Source of the DNA: Diacronema lutheri
Lineage: Eukaryota; Haptophyta; Pavlovophyceae; Pavlovales; Pavlovaceae
Direction: 5' to 3'
Length of the DNA stretch: 64,000 bases
Assembly (NCBI GenBank): GCA_019448385.1
Contig: JAGTXO010000006.1
Location: 1,240,001 to 1,304,000 of the forward strand
Shown here: positions 19,702 to 29,692 of the stretch, in pieces
Numbering within the stretch: position 1 is the stretch's first letter
Layout of the letters: each line of letters opens with the position of its first letter
Notes under the pieces: generated by a model
What the model was told of the DNA's origin: nothing
What the model saw: the letters and a program-made list of their open reading frames with translations, nothing else
Database searches by the model: none
Made by a program: the position numbers and the translations under genes

Positions 19702-22445
19702 ATGATCGCGCTGCAGCACGCCGGGACGGTGGACGAGGTGTACACCGTGGGGAACACGCGTTCTCTTCCGCGCGTCTTCGACATCGAGGGGCTGCAGCAG
19801 CAGACGCTCTCGCAGGTTGCGTGCGGCGAGGACTTTTCGCTGGCGCTCACCGACGCAGGAGAGGTGTACGCGTGGGGGGACGCCAACTACGGCAAGTTGG
19901 CGGCGCCGGCGTCGGCGGACATGCCTACCGACGACGACAATCTACCATATCAGCCGCTGCCCGTGCTGGTCCGCGGCTTTGGCGGCTGCCGGCTCGTGCA
20001 GCTCGCGTGCGGCTCGAACCATTCACTTGCGCTCACCGAGGGCGGGCGCGTGTGGGCTTGGGGCGGTGCGATCTTTGGGCGGCTCGGCCCGTCGGACCTC
20101 TCGGCGATGCCCCTCGACGAGGACGGCGACCCGTTCCAGCCTACACCCGTGCTCGTCGACGGCCTCGGGCATGAGCGCGTGAGTCGCGCGCGCGCATCCC
20201 CGGAGCGCCGCGATGGATGCGAGTGTTGCATGGCGTGGGCCAGCGAGCGCACGCGAGTTGGACCGTCGCGTGCAGCGCGCGCATTGCATGCCGCACGCCT
20301 GGACTGCCCCGAGCTCTCCCGTCGCCCTGTCTGCGCCGCCGCCTGGCCCGGCGCGCGGGTTGGCCGCTCGCGCGCGCGCGCGCGCGCACGCATGCCGCGT
20401 GTGGCCGTCATCCATGCCGCCATCCTTGCCCATCAAATGTGCTCATCCGCTCTGCCCAAACTAAGCCGCTGCCCTATGCAAACCCCCTGCGCGCGCACCC
20501 AACCCGACCAACGACCCCCGCCTCATCCATCCATCGTGCGCGCTGCCCACCGCGCGGCCGACGCCATTAGGTGGCGATGATCTCTTGCGGCAACATTCAC
20601 AACCTGGCCGTCACGCAGAGCGGGCGCGTGTACGCGTGGGGAGGCGCGCACTACGGCCTCTTGGGCATAGCCGACGAGGATGGCGACGAGCGCCTGTCGG
20701 CGCTGCCGGTCGACGAAGGAAGCGGGCAGCCGTTTCAGCCGCGCCCGACGCTGCTCGACGCGCTCAAGGACCAGAGAGTGGTGCAGGTGGCGTGCGGCAG
20801 CGCGCACAACCTGGCGGTGACGGAGGAGGGCCACGTGTGGGGCTGGGGTGGCGCCAAGTACGGCCGGCTCGGTCTCGCAAAGCCGTGGCTCGCAAAGATG
20901 CCCACCGACGAGGATGGTGACCCCTACCAACCAAGGCCCATCAGGCTCGACACGTTCCCGTCGACGACGATCGTGCAGGTGGCGTGCGGCGAGTGGCACT
21001 CGCTCTGCCTGTCTGACGACGGCGCGATCTACGCGTTCGGCAGCGCGGTGCGAGGCCGCCTCGGCCTCGCAAACACCGCCTCGTTTAAAAAGAACGACGA
21101 TGGCGAGCCGTGCGTGTTGCTGCCCGAGCGCATCGTCGGGTTCGAAGGGAAGAAGGTCGTCCTCGTCTCCGCGTCCGCCTACTTCTCGCTCGCGCTGACC
21201 GAGGGCGGCGACGTGTGGGCGTGGGGCCAGACAGCAGCGGGCTGGCTTTCCGTCTCATGCACAAACGTCGTCGGCACGGTCCCGGACCATCAACCGATTC
21301 CGGCGCACCTCAACCTCGCGCCGCGCACGCACGTGATGCCCGCCGCCCTCCGGCTGACGCAGGACGCGCCGCTGCTCGTCATCGTGAGCAAAGAGAAGTG
21401 GCAGACGCCCGCGGCCGAGCTCGGGCTGCGCGGCCTCGGCTTGCCGCTGCTCGAGACGTTCGTCGGCCACGAGGAGTTCAGCGACCTCGTCCTCTGCGTT
21501 GACGTGCGCGCGCGCGCGCGCGCCCTGTGCGCGGCGGGGGACAGAACGGGGTGGCGCGTGCACCCACTCGTTGCGTCGCTCGCTGCGCGCGCGAGCATAC
21601 ATATGCGGTTTGGGCAGCAATGCGCGCGGTTTGGGCAGCAATGCGCGCGGTTTGGGCAGCAGTGCGCGCGGTTTGGGCAGCAATGCGCGCGGTTTGGGCA
21701 GCAGTGCGCGCGGTTTGGGCAGCAGTGCGCGCGGTTTGGGCAGCAGTGCGCGCGGTTTGGGCAGCAATGCGCACGTGCGAGCACCTCGCCGCCCGGGTGG
21801 CGCGTCAGCAAGCATGCGCACGCGGCCTGCCCACTTGGCCGCGCCGTCGCGCGCGCGCGCGCGCCCGCCCGCCCGCCCGCCGACCCGCCGACGCTCGCCG
21901 CGCGCACCCGCCCGCACGTCGTGCGCGTGCAGGACGAGCGCATCGCAGCGCACAGGATTGTTCTTGCAGGCGCCTCGGAAACGCTCAAGAAGCTCATCCT
22001 CGCGTCGCCGCAGCCGGCGGCGGGCGAGCCGACCGTGCTCACGCTCAGCGACATCTCGGTGCCCATTTTGAAAACGGTCCTCCGCCATTGCTACAACGGC
22101 CAGGCGGAGAACACGATCACAACGGACAACGCGCTCGACCTTCTCGACGCCGCACACCGCTTCGGGCTGGGTGGGCTCAAGGAGCTGAGCACGCAGTTCC
22201 TCACCTACCACCTCAACAAGGAGAGCGCTGTTGCTGTCCTCATCGCAGCTGATCGGTGCGCCGCGCCCGAGCTTGGCGCGCAGTGCATTCAGTACATCGT
22301 GCACCACTTGAAGGCGGTGCAGCACTGCCCGGAGTTCGGCCAGCTGCCAAAGCACCTGATCGGCGCGATCAAGCTGCGCGCCGCGCAGAAGATCGAGCAG
22401 ATCTCCTCGCAGCTCCTCGGCAAGCGGCAACGGGCCGCGAGCTGA
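19702..22445 (+). CDS. RCC1-repeat plus BTB domain protein (RCBTB-like)
   Basis: Three exons, 19702-20178, 20571-21503 and 21933-22445, join in phase 0 to give 640 residues. The N-terminal two thirds form an RCC1-type propeller, with repeats such as QVACGEDFSLALTDAGEVYA, QLACGSNHSLALTEGGRVWA and QVACGSAHNLAVTEEGHVWG. After the join, SDLVLCVD-DERIAAHRIVLAGAS opens a BTB/POZ domain and a BACK-like helical end follows. Such proteins are candidate CUL3 ubiquitin-ligase adaptors; human RCBTB1/2 have the same order. Blades carry an acidic insert (MPTDEDGDPYQP) repeated in three of them. Intron 2 is 429 bases, keeps the frame open, and holds a 21-bp minisatellite. Confidence 0.85.
21605..21773 (+). 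repeat. 21-bp minisatellite, 8 copies, inside RCC1-BTB intron 2
   Basis: The unit GGTTTGGGCAGCAATGCGCGC (21 bases; A/G variation at one site) repeats eight times. It would encode RFGQQCA in the host frame if the intron were retained. Confidence 0.92.
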
Positions 22446-22779
22446 GAGTGCGCGGGCGCTCGCCTCGCCAGCAGCGCCCACATGTTCGCGCCGGCCCGCA
22501 TGGCGTGCGCGTGCGCACCGGCGGACGCCGGAGGCGCCGCGCGCGCGCCTCCCACTCTCGGCCACCGACGGCCAGCTCTCCACCCACGGCGCACTGCGCA
22601 CAACCCCTCCTCGCCAGCCCTGTCCCTGATCGTTGACTCGCCGTTCGGCGAATGCAGTCAATGCACGTGACCATGTTTCGCGACGGCAGTCCCGCGACTT
22701 GCACCGGACTCAATGTCGCACTCAGGTGCTTCCTTTCTTACGCACGGGCCCTGACAGTGCACCCCAGCCCGCGACCCTC
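22446..22779. other. Convergent 3' region without a gene
   Basis: 334 bases between the RCC1-BTB stop and the ArfGAP stop. Open frames here are short and lack motifs. Presumably it holds both 3' UTRs. Confidence 0.5.
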
Positions 22780-24107
22780 TCAACTCGCGACACTGTTGGC
22801 GCCGTGCACGGGCTCGCTCGCCATCCGCGAGACCGACAGCGGCGGCGGCGCAAGCTGGCTCACAGTGGCTTTCGGAGAAGGCGAATCCTGGGCACAGCGC
22901 ACGTCGGGCGGGCGTGCGGTGCGGACGGACGGCGCGCGGGTGCGGTCATCGCGCGGCGGGCAGGCGCATGCAGGTGGGGTGCATCGACGTGCTGTGTGCG
23001 GCGCGCGCACGCGTTCAGCGCGCACCTGAAGGCTGAGCGTGGCGACCTCAGCCGACGACGTCGACCTGCGCACGGCGCCCCCGAGCCCCTTCTTGGCAGG
23101 TGGCGGCCGTCGTCCAATCAGCGACGATGGCCTCGCGTCGGCGCCCGCCAGCGAGCCGGCGCTGCCTGCGAGCGGCGAGCCGCCGATCGGCGAGGTCGTG
23201 GCGGCGTGCGGTGCGAGCGCGCTCGCGAGCAGCGCCGGCGCGTCGGCGGGCGCCGACGCGCCCGCGGAGCAGCCCGGGGTCGAGCCGAGCCCGGCGCCGT
23301 ACGCGAGCAGTGGGTTCGTGCACGTGGCGGGCGCGGGCTGGCCGGTGGCTGGCGGGGCGGCCTTGGTCGGCACGGGCGGGCCCGGCACGGCCGTTACACC
23401 GGCCAAGCCAGCAGGCGTGGGCGCCACGAGGGGCGTGACGAGCGGCTTGGCGGCGGGAGCGCCTGGCGCGGTCGGCTGCTTGCCGTTCGAGCTGAGCGCG
23501 CTCATGTACGCCGCGAAAGGGTCGGCTGCGAGGTTCACGGCTGCGGGCTTGTGCTCCGCGCCCGCGTCCGCGTCGAGGAGCGGCACTCCGGAGCGCGCCT
23601 CCGCGGCGGAGTTGGCATCGACGTTGGAGCGGTAGCGCACCGCAGCGGGCGTCAGGTATTTGGACTCGATGATCTGGTGCGGATCGACGCTGCTCGAGCG
23701 CCAGTGCGCGCGCGCGCGCTTGTTGCCGCTCACGGCCATCCGGTACAGCTGGCGGTACGTCCACTTGTCCATCGAGACTGATCGGCAGAACGAGACGTGC
23801 ACGCCGAGCCGGCGGTGCAGCCCCGAGCAGTCGAGGCACATGAGCGTGCCAAACGTGACGGACGCCCACGTCGGGTTCTTCGCGGTGCAGTCGAAGCACA
23901 CCTGCGCGATCGACGCCGCGCGAGATGCCGCGCGCACGACGTGCGTTAGGTTGCGGCGCGGGCCGGCGTGCTGCCGCCGTGCGTGCGCCGCGCCTTGTTG
24001 TCCGGCTGCGCGCAGAAGCGGGCGAAGAAGGCATCGACGAAGGGCTTGGGCGCGACGGCGTCGAGGTCGCTGATGCCCTTGCCGTCCGGACCAAGCTCGT
24101 CCGGCAT
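22780..24107 (-). CDS. ArfGAP zinc-finger protein, ARFGAP2/3-like
   Basis: Three exons, 24107-23994, 23901-23026 and 22887-22780, join in phase 0 to give 365 residues. ArfGAPs stimulate GTP hydrolysis by Arf1 on COPI-coated Golgi membranes. The zinc finger reads CFDC-(16)-CLDC ([20 protein letters not shown] and on), followed by [16 protein letters not shown] with the arginine finger region. [14 protein letters not shown] matches the end of the domain in ARFGAP2/3. The remainder is a long Ala/Pro linker. The exon 1-2 join needs a GC donor (AAG|GCGCGG) because K then V in DNK-VCFDC is fixed by homology. It is divergent from RPB6, with 102 bases between starts. Confidence 0.87.
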
Positions 24108-24209
24108 GGCCTCGAGCGCGCCGCGCCAACCGGCGAGAGCGTGACGCTGGTGAGGCAACCGCAACGAACGCGTAAAAGCCTAAAAGGGCCGGTGCGGTCC
24201 GTGGCCAGC

Positions 24210-24704
24210 ATGGGGGACGCAGACGACGAGGGGTTCGACGGCGGTGGGGACAACGGGTACGAAGGGGGGGATGGCGACCAATACGAGGAGCTTGCAGACG
24301 GGATGGCGGACGGGGCGGATGGAGAGGCCGCGGAGCTGTACAACGACGGCTTCCGTGACGACTTTGACGGGGCCGAGCAGATCGAGCTCCGGCCGCAGGA
24401 CGGGCCCTCGGAGATCAGTAAGGACCAGAGGATCACGACGCCGTACATGACCAAGTACGAGCGCGCGCGCATCCTCGGGACACGCGCCTTGCAAATCTCG
24501 ATGAACGCGCCGGTGATGGTCGACATCAACCAGGAGACCGATCCTCTGCAGATCGCGCTCAAGGAGCTGCAGTACCGCAGGATCCCGATCACCATACGCC
24601 GCTACCTGCCGGATGGGTCATACGAGGACTGGAACGTAGACGAGCTCATCATCCCGGAGGACCAGTACCTCCTGCCCAATGAGGTCTCCACCGTTGGTCG
24701 CTAG
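24210..24704 (+). CDS. RNA polymerase subunit RPB6 (ABC23, RPABC2)
   Basis: 164 residues, one exon. RPB6 is shared by RNA polymerases I, II and III and clamps the largest subunit. The acidic N-terminus ([22 protein letters not shown]) precedes the highly conserved core: [48 protein letters not shown] and [18 protein letters not shown]. Length and composition match the eukaryotic protein. The start is the ATG after a TAAAAGCCTAAAAGGGCC element. Its stop lies only 9 bases from the stop of the convergent PLP-enzyme gene. Confidence 0.95.
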   Translation: MGDADDEGFDGGGDNGYEGGDGDQYEELADGMADGADGEAAELYNDGFRDDFDGAEQIELRPQDGPSEISKDQRITTPYMTKYERARILGTRALQISMNAPVMVDINQETDPLQIALKELQYRRIPITIRRYLPDGSYEDWNVDELIIPEDQYLLPNEVSTVGR

Positions 24705-24713
24705 CGGAGTGGC

Positions 24714-26112
24714 TCAGCGCATTCGCATCGCCCGCTCGAGGTCCGCCCAGAGCTCCTCGACGTCCTCGAGGCCGACGCTCAGGCGGAGCATGCCGGGGCC
24801 GATGCCACCCGCCGTCTTAGCCTCGTCGTTGAGGCTGCGATGCGTCACGCCCGCCGGATGTTGAATGAGTGTGTCGGTCGTGCCGAGGCTGACGGCGGGC
24901 GTGACGAGCTTCACCTCGCACATCACCCGCCTCGCCGCGTCGTATCCGCCGGTCATGGTGAAGGCGAGGACCGTGCCGCCGCCGGCCATCTGCTTGCCCG
25001 GCCCGACAAGGTTCGATCCCGCCTCTGTCGCGTAGCTCACCGACTCGACGGCGGGGTGCTCAGAAAGGCGGCGCGCGAGCTCGGCAGCTGCCGCCTGCTG
25101 CGCGCGAATCCGAATCGGTAACGTCTGCAGCCCGCGGTGGAGCTGGTACGCGGCGAATGGATGCAGGTTGCTGCCCGTGAGCGCGCGCACGCGCCGGATC
25201 TTCTTGGCCCACTGCTCGTCGCACGCCACGACGCCACCGAGCACGTCGCCATGCCCGCCAATCGCCTTGGTGCACGAATGGATGACCATGGCTGCGCCGC
25301 ACCGCGCGGGTTGGCAGAGCACGGGCGTCGAGAAGGTGGAGTCGACGAGGACGGGCACGCTGCCCGCCTGCTTGCACACCGCCGCGATGTCGACGAGCAC
25401 GCACGTCGGGTTGACGGGCGACTCGCACACGACCAAGACGGTGTCGGCGCGCACGTGCTCGCCGACCGTCTCGGGCGTCGCCCAGGTCACCTCGACGTCG
25501 AGCAGGCCGGAGGTGAGCAGCGAATCGGTGCCGCCGTAGAGCGGGCGGATGCCGATCACGTGCCGCTTGCTCCCGTCGGCCGAGCGCGCAGCGAGCAGGA
25601 TCGCGGTGATTGCCGCCATGCCGGAGGAGAACGCGACGGCCTCGGGGAGAAGCTCAAGCGCGGCGATCGCCTGCTCGAACCGATCAACGTTCGGGTTGTG
25701 CATTCGCTGGTAGATCGAGTTGCCTATGGGGTGGCCGCCCGAGCCAAGCGACGCCATGCTCTTGGACGCGGCCTCCAGATCGGGGATCGGGTACTGCGGC
25801 GCGGAGCCCGGTCGCGAGGCGTGTCGCGCGAAACGTGTCGCGTCGGCGCGCGCGATGGGCGCCGGGCGGCGCCATATGTCCGGCGTGCGGAACGAGTGCG
25901 CGAGCGCGTCGCGCGCCGCGTCGCTTGCCACCGCACCGTGCAGCGCGCACCGTTGTCGACAGGTCGATCGGCGGAATATGCGCCGTCGTGCCGAGGCCGC
26001 CGCGGCCGGCGTGCACGTACGGCGTATCACTCGTGCTGCCCGCGCTGGCGCTCACGGTGGCGCTACCCCGCGCGAGTACCAGGAGGCCAAGCATCAGCAT
26101 CCTGCTCGCCAC
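24714..26112 (-). CDS. Cys/Met metabolism PLP enzyme (methionine gamma-lyase / cystathionine gamma-synthase type)
   Basis: Two exons, 26112-25951 and 25793-24714, join as LSTT-YPIPDLEAASK to give 413 residues. The PLP lysine is K230 in HSCTKAIGGHGDVLGG, with D205 in VLVDSTFSTPVL. HPIGNSIYQRMHNPNVDRFE, FSSGMAAITA and SLGTTDTLIQHPAGVTHRSL are family marks; the last resembles methionine gamma-lyases. It cleaves or forms C-S bonds in methionine, homocysteine or cystathionine; the exact reaction is not settled by sequence. The N-terminus (MASRMLMLGLLVLARGSATV) looks like a signal peptide plus short basic segment, suggesting plastid or secretory routing. A CATTTTTTGCCGAG element lies about 85 bases upstream. 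Confidence 0.9.
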
Positions 26113-26338
26113 GGGATAGGGCGCGGTCGCCGCCGGGGTTCGACGCCGAGGCCGAGGAGTGGGAAGTCCGTCCGCCTCTTCCCGCGTTTCCGTTCATTTT
26201 TTGCCGAGACTGGGGATGGTGGAGACCGTGACTCGCGGCTTGCGTTTGGACTCGCCAGTCGCCCGCGTCGCCGCCAGCAGGTGTGCGGCCGAGGAAGCGA
26301 CAGTGCCGGCTTGAGCCCGCAGGCAGGCCGCTGACGCC
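26113..26338 (-). promoter_or_regulatory. Upstream region of PLP-enzyme gene
   Basis: Contains CATTTTTTGCCGAG near 26197-26210, one of the clearest examples of the T-rich start-proximal element. The rest separates this gene from the 3' end of the ankyrin gene. Confidence 0.4.
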
Positions 26339-27106
26339 TCAGATTCGCAGCCCGGAGTCGGCGTCCAAGTCCACGAGCGGCACGGTCACAACGGCGGACG
26401 GCGGCGGTTGCGCCACGGCCGCCGGCTGCTGCCTGGCGCTTGTGCGGCTGGCCGACTCCGTGCGGCTGGCCCGGACGGCGGATATTCTGCCCCCCACAAT
26501 CTCAAGGATCGTCGCCATCTCCTCGAGCGACTCGTCATGCAGCTCCGCCAGGTCCGCCTCGAGCAGCGCGAACGCGAGATCGCGCGCGTCTTGTGCGACC
26601 GTCGGCGGCGCGCGCTCGCTGGGCGAGCGCACGCCGACACCCTGGTCGTACTCGGGCACGGCGCTCTCGAGGATGGTGAGCACGTTTGCGTGCCCCATCT
26701 GCTGTGCGAGGTCGAGCGCACTCTTGCCCGAGCTCGTCTTGACCGACACGTTAGCGCCCGCTGCGACGAGGACCTCGACGCAGTGGTCGTAGCCGATGGA
26801 GGCGGCGAGGTGGAGCGCAGTCTCACCATCAAAATTGCTCACCTCGGTCGACGCGCCGTGCTCCAGCAGCAGGCGCACGATTTCAACGTGCCCCTCGGCG
26901 CACGCGTGCAGCAGCGGCGTGAAGCCGTTCGCGTCGCGCTGGTTGACCGCGCCGTCTGGCGCGCCGATGAGCGCGTCGCGCAGCTCTGCGATGCGCCCCT
27001 TCTCGGCAAGCCGCCCGAGCTTCACATGCGTCGGGTGCGAGTCGAGCTGCACGCTCTCCTTCCGCCGGTGAAACATCGGCTCGCCCGGCCCAAGACAGCG
27101 CCCCAC
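26339..27106 (-). CDS. Ankyrin-repeat protein
   Basis: Up to 255 residues. Three ankyrin repeats are clear: DANGFTPLLHACAEGHVEIV, FDGETALHLAASIGYDHCVE and SSGKSALDLAQQMGHANVLT. They are preceded by a partial repeat (LGRLAEKGRIAELRDALIG). The C-terminal third is helical and acidic (DLAFALLEADLAELHDESLE) and then Ser/Pro-rich. Partner unknown. The first ATG is 27106; a second at 27076 (MFHRRKESVQ) is equally plausible. It lies downstream of the helicase gene on the same strand, separated by 124 bases. Confidence 0.8.
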   Translation of the reverse strand: MGRCLGPGEPMFHRRKESVQLDSHPTHVKLGRLAEKGRIAELRDALIGAPDGAVNQRDANGFTPLLHACAEGHVEIVRLLLEHGASTEVSNFDGETALHLAASIGYDHCVEVLVAAGANVSVKTSSGKSALDLAQQMGHANVLTILESAVPEYDQGVGVRSPSERAPPTVAQDARDLAFALLEADLAELHDESLEEMATILEIVGGRISAVRASRTESASRTSARQQPAAVAQPPPSAVVTVPLVDLDADSGLRI

Positions 27107-27230
27107 GGAGGACGCCAGCGAGGCGCGACTGTGGCAGGTCTGACTGTGCGGGAGTCAGGAGTCGGGGAGTCGCCGTCTCGCAGAGTGAGACTGTGAGACA
27201 GCGGGAGAGCCCCTGCGGCAAGCGCCAATC

Positions 27231-29006
27231 TCACAGGATCGTGAAATCGCCGCTGCCGCGCGGTTGTGGCTGCTTCCGAGCCGGAGCGGGCGACCGTTTT
27301 CGGTCGCCCGCCGCAGCCGCGGGCCTGTCCGCTGGCGCCGAGCGCGGGGGCTTGAGCTTGTCCGGCCGCGGTGCGGGCTTGGTTTTGGCGGCTCTCGGCT
27401 TGTCGGCGCTGCGCGCGGCGCTCGGCTCGCCTGAGCTCTTGCGCGCGGCGGCTGCGACGGCGGGCCGTGGGTTGACGCGTCCGGTACCGCCATCGTGAAG
27501 CCTGTCCACGCTTCCGCCGCGCGTCGTCGGCTCGTCGCCGCCCGCGTCGCCCCCGGCGGTGGCGTCGTCGTCCGCCTGGTCCCAGCGGAGTGCGCCGCCA
27601 AACACGCCAACCTGCCTGAGCGTGATCCCGAGCTTGGCCGCCAGCGCGCGCACGGCGGATTCCTGGGCGTCGGAGCTCACGATCGTGATCACCGCGCCCG
27701 CGCGGCCTGCGCGGCCGCACCGGCCGGCGCGGTGCACGTAACGGCGGCCGTCATCGGGCGGATCCATGTTGACGACGATCGAGAGCGAGGGCACGTCGAG
27801 CCCGCGCGCCGCGATGTCGGTGCACACGATCGCGCGCAGCTTGCCGCTCAAGAGCCGCTGCATCGCCGTTACGCGCTCGTCGCGCTCCTGCGACGATCGG
27901 ACGGGCATCACGTCGGCGACCCCAAGCTCATTGAGCTTCTCGGCGACAAAGTCGGCCTCCTGGGCCGTGCTCACAAAGGCGAGGGCCTGCGGCCTCGGCT
28001 CCATGCTCAATATCCTCTTGAGCGACTCGATCCGCTTCTGCGGTCGCACGCGCATCACGCCATGCGAGATTGTTGGTGGCAGGCCACGCGCGTCGGCGCG
28101 CCGGTGCACGCTGAGCAGCGCTGGCTCGCGCATCAGCTCGCACGCGGCGGCCCTGACGGCGGGCGCGTCGCCAGTCGCGGAGGCGAACACGAGCTGCACG
28201 CGCGCGCCATCGCGCGCGTCGCTCGCCGCGCGCCGCGTGTGCGCGAGCAGGTGGCGAAGGTCGGCGGCATGCGGGGGCCGGAGAACATCGTCCACCTCGT
28301 CGACAACGACCGCGCGCACCGAGCCGAGCTTGAGCTTCTTAGCGTTGCCAAGCGCGAGCTCGACGAGCCGGCGCGGCGTCGCGACGATCACCTCCGGCCG
28401 CTCCTTGCGCAACCGTTCCTCCTGCCGCGCGACATTCACGCCGCCGACGAGCGGCAGGCTACTCAGCCCACTCCCCTCGAGCAGCGCGGTGCAGCTGCGG
28501 TGCGTCTGCATCGCGAGCTCCTTGGACGGGCAGAGGATGAGGAGCTGCACGCCTGCCTGCGGCTCGACGACATTCGACATGGCTGGGAGCACGAACGCGA
28601 GCGTCTTGCCCGAGCCTGTGGACGCGTGTAGCACGAGGTCGCGCCCGCTCAGCAGGAGCGGCGCGCTGTGCGCCTGCACCATGTTGGGTCCAGACACGCC
28701 CATGCGCCGCAAATTGTCGCGCAGCGTGGCATGACGAGGCTCGGCGAGCAGACCCAGGGAATTGAAATCCACGCCGTCGGGGCCCGTCGCCGCGCCAACC
28801 TCGTCCACGTGGAGCACGTCGATCGTGGCGCCCATCAGCACGGGCGACGCTGGCCGCGCGCGCCGTGCCACCGGTCGTCGCGCGGCGATTGCTACGGCTG
28901 CTAACGACGGGTGACGCGCCGAGGCGAGCCCGAGGCCAGCCGACGGCCTCGCCGCGGCGAGCCCGAGCCCGAGGAACCACGCGAGCACGCCCGGCCACGC
29001 AGCCAT
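27231..29006 (-). CDS. DEAD-box-type RNA helicase with DEVD motif, organelle-targeted
   Basis: About 591 residues. The helicase core has motif I ASTGSGKT (128-135), CPSKELAMQT as Ia, TPRRL as Ib, motif II VDEVDD (237-242), SATG as motif III, and motif VI HRAGRCGRAG. Motif II is DEVD rather than DEAD. The residues between the conserved motifs are standard, so it is probably active. The N-terminus (MAAWPGVLAWFLGLGLAAAR then Ser/Ala/Arg-rich) is a signal peptide plus transit-like region, suggesting plastid import. The C-terminal 120 residues are Lys/Arg/Pro-rich, as in RNA-binding tails. Its start lies 77 bases from that of uL10, read in the opposite direction. Confidence 0.9.
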   Translation of the reverse strand: MAAWPGVLAWFLGLGLAAARPSAGLGLASARHPSLAAVAIAARRPVARRARPASPVLMGATIDVLHVDEVGAATGPDGVDFNSLGLLAEPRHATLRDNLRRMGVSGPNMVQAHSAPLLLSGRDLVLHASTGSGKTLAFVLPAMSNVVEPQAGVQLLILCPSKELAMQTHRSCTALLEGSGLSSLPLVGGVNVARQEERLRKERPEVIVATPRRLVELALGNAKKLKLGSVRAVVVDEVDDVLRPPHAADLRHLLAHTRRAASDARDGARVQLVFASATGDAPAVRAAACELMREPALLSVHRRADARGLPPTISHGVMRVRPQKRIESLKRILSMEPRPQALAFVSTAQEADFVAEKLNELGVADVMPVRSSQERDERVTAMQRLLSGKLRAIVCTDIAARGLDVPSLSIVVNMDPPDDGRRYVHRAGRCGRAGRAGAVITIVSSDAQESAVRALAAKLGITLRQVGVFGGALRWDQADDDATAGGDAGGDEPTTRGGSVDRLHDGGTGRVNPRPAVAAAARKSSGEPSAARSADKPRAAKTKPAPRPDKLKPPRSAPADRPAAAAGDRKRSPAPARKQPQPRGSGDFTIL

Positions 29007-29083
29007 CGTCCTGATTTTTCTCCGAGTTTGCCGAGCACGTGCGCCTCCCGCGAGGAGCCGCGCCGGGCGAGCGCGGGCGGGCA

Positions 29084-29665
29084 ATGAAGAGGATCCGGCG
29101 GAACTGGATCATTGGCGACCTCGTTGAGCGCATCGAGCGTTCCAAGCTGGTGCTGGTCACGCACGTTGGTCATGTGCCAGGCACGGCCGTCGACGGCCTC
29201 CGAAAAGACCTCAACGCAGCCGGCGGCGGGCTCAAGCTGGTAAAGGGCTCGCTCGGACGGCAGGCGGCGGTGCAGCTTGGCCTGCCGACGGTCGCGGCGC
29301 TCTTCGGAGGGCCGTCAGCGCTCCTCCATTCGGACGAGAGCAGCGACGTTGAGACGGCCAAGATCGCGCTCAAGTTCGCACAGGCGAACCCCGAGTTTCT
29401 GATCCTCGGCGGCAAGCTGCAAGGCCAGGAGCTGCTGCACACGCACGTGGACAAGCTGGTGTCACTCGTGCCCGAGACCGTCTACGGGGAGCTCATCGGC
29501 ATGATCCACCCAGCTGCGCACGCCGGCCGCATTGTGACGATGATTGATCCGTCGACGCACCTGCAGCTCCCGCGTGTGTCGCAGTACCTCGCGCTCACGC
29601 TCAACGCGTACGTGAGGCGAGAGGAGGGCGAGGCAGGAGGCGCGGGCTCTCCTCCTGCTCCTTGA
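29084..29665 (+). CDS. Ribosomal protein uL10, organellar/bacterial type
   Basis: 193 residues. uL10 forms the base of the ribosomal stalk that recruits translation factors. The family N-terminus is seen in IIGDLVERIERSKLVLVTHV, LRKDLNAAGGGLKLVKGSLG and PTVAALFGGPSALLHS. The protein ends shortly after LPRVSQYLALTLNAYV, so it is the short bacterial-type form without the eukaryotic P0 extension. No long presequence is visible before MKRIRRNWI, though the first ten residues are basic. Mitochondrial rather than plastid is a guess. It is divergent from the helicase, and its stop lies 27 bases from the lipase stop. Confidence 0.8.
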   Translation: MKRIRRNWIIGDLVERIERSKLVLVTHVGHVPGTAVDGLRKDLNAAGGGLKLVKGSLGRQAAVQLGLPTVAALFGGPSALLHSDESSDVETAKIALKFAQANPEFLILGGKLQGQELLHTHVDKLVSLVPETVYGELIGMIHPAAHAGRIVTMIDPSTHLQLPRVSQYLALTLNAYVRREEGEAGGAGSPPAP

Positions 29666-29692
29666 TACGTGGATGCGTACGCTTCAGGGGGC

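Noticed and set aside
21605-21773. CRISPR-like array
   Set aside because: Units are contiguous without spacers, and the context is a eukaryotic gene. The same applies to the arrays at 11246, 41330 and 63876.
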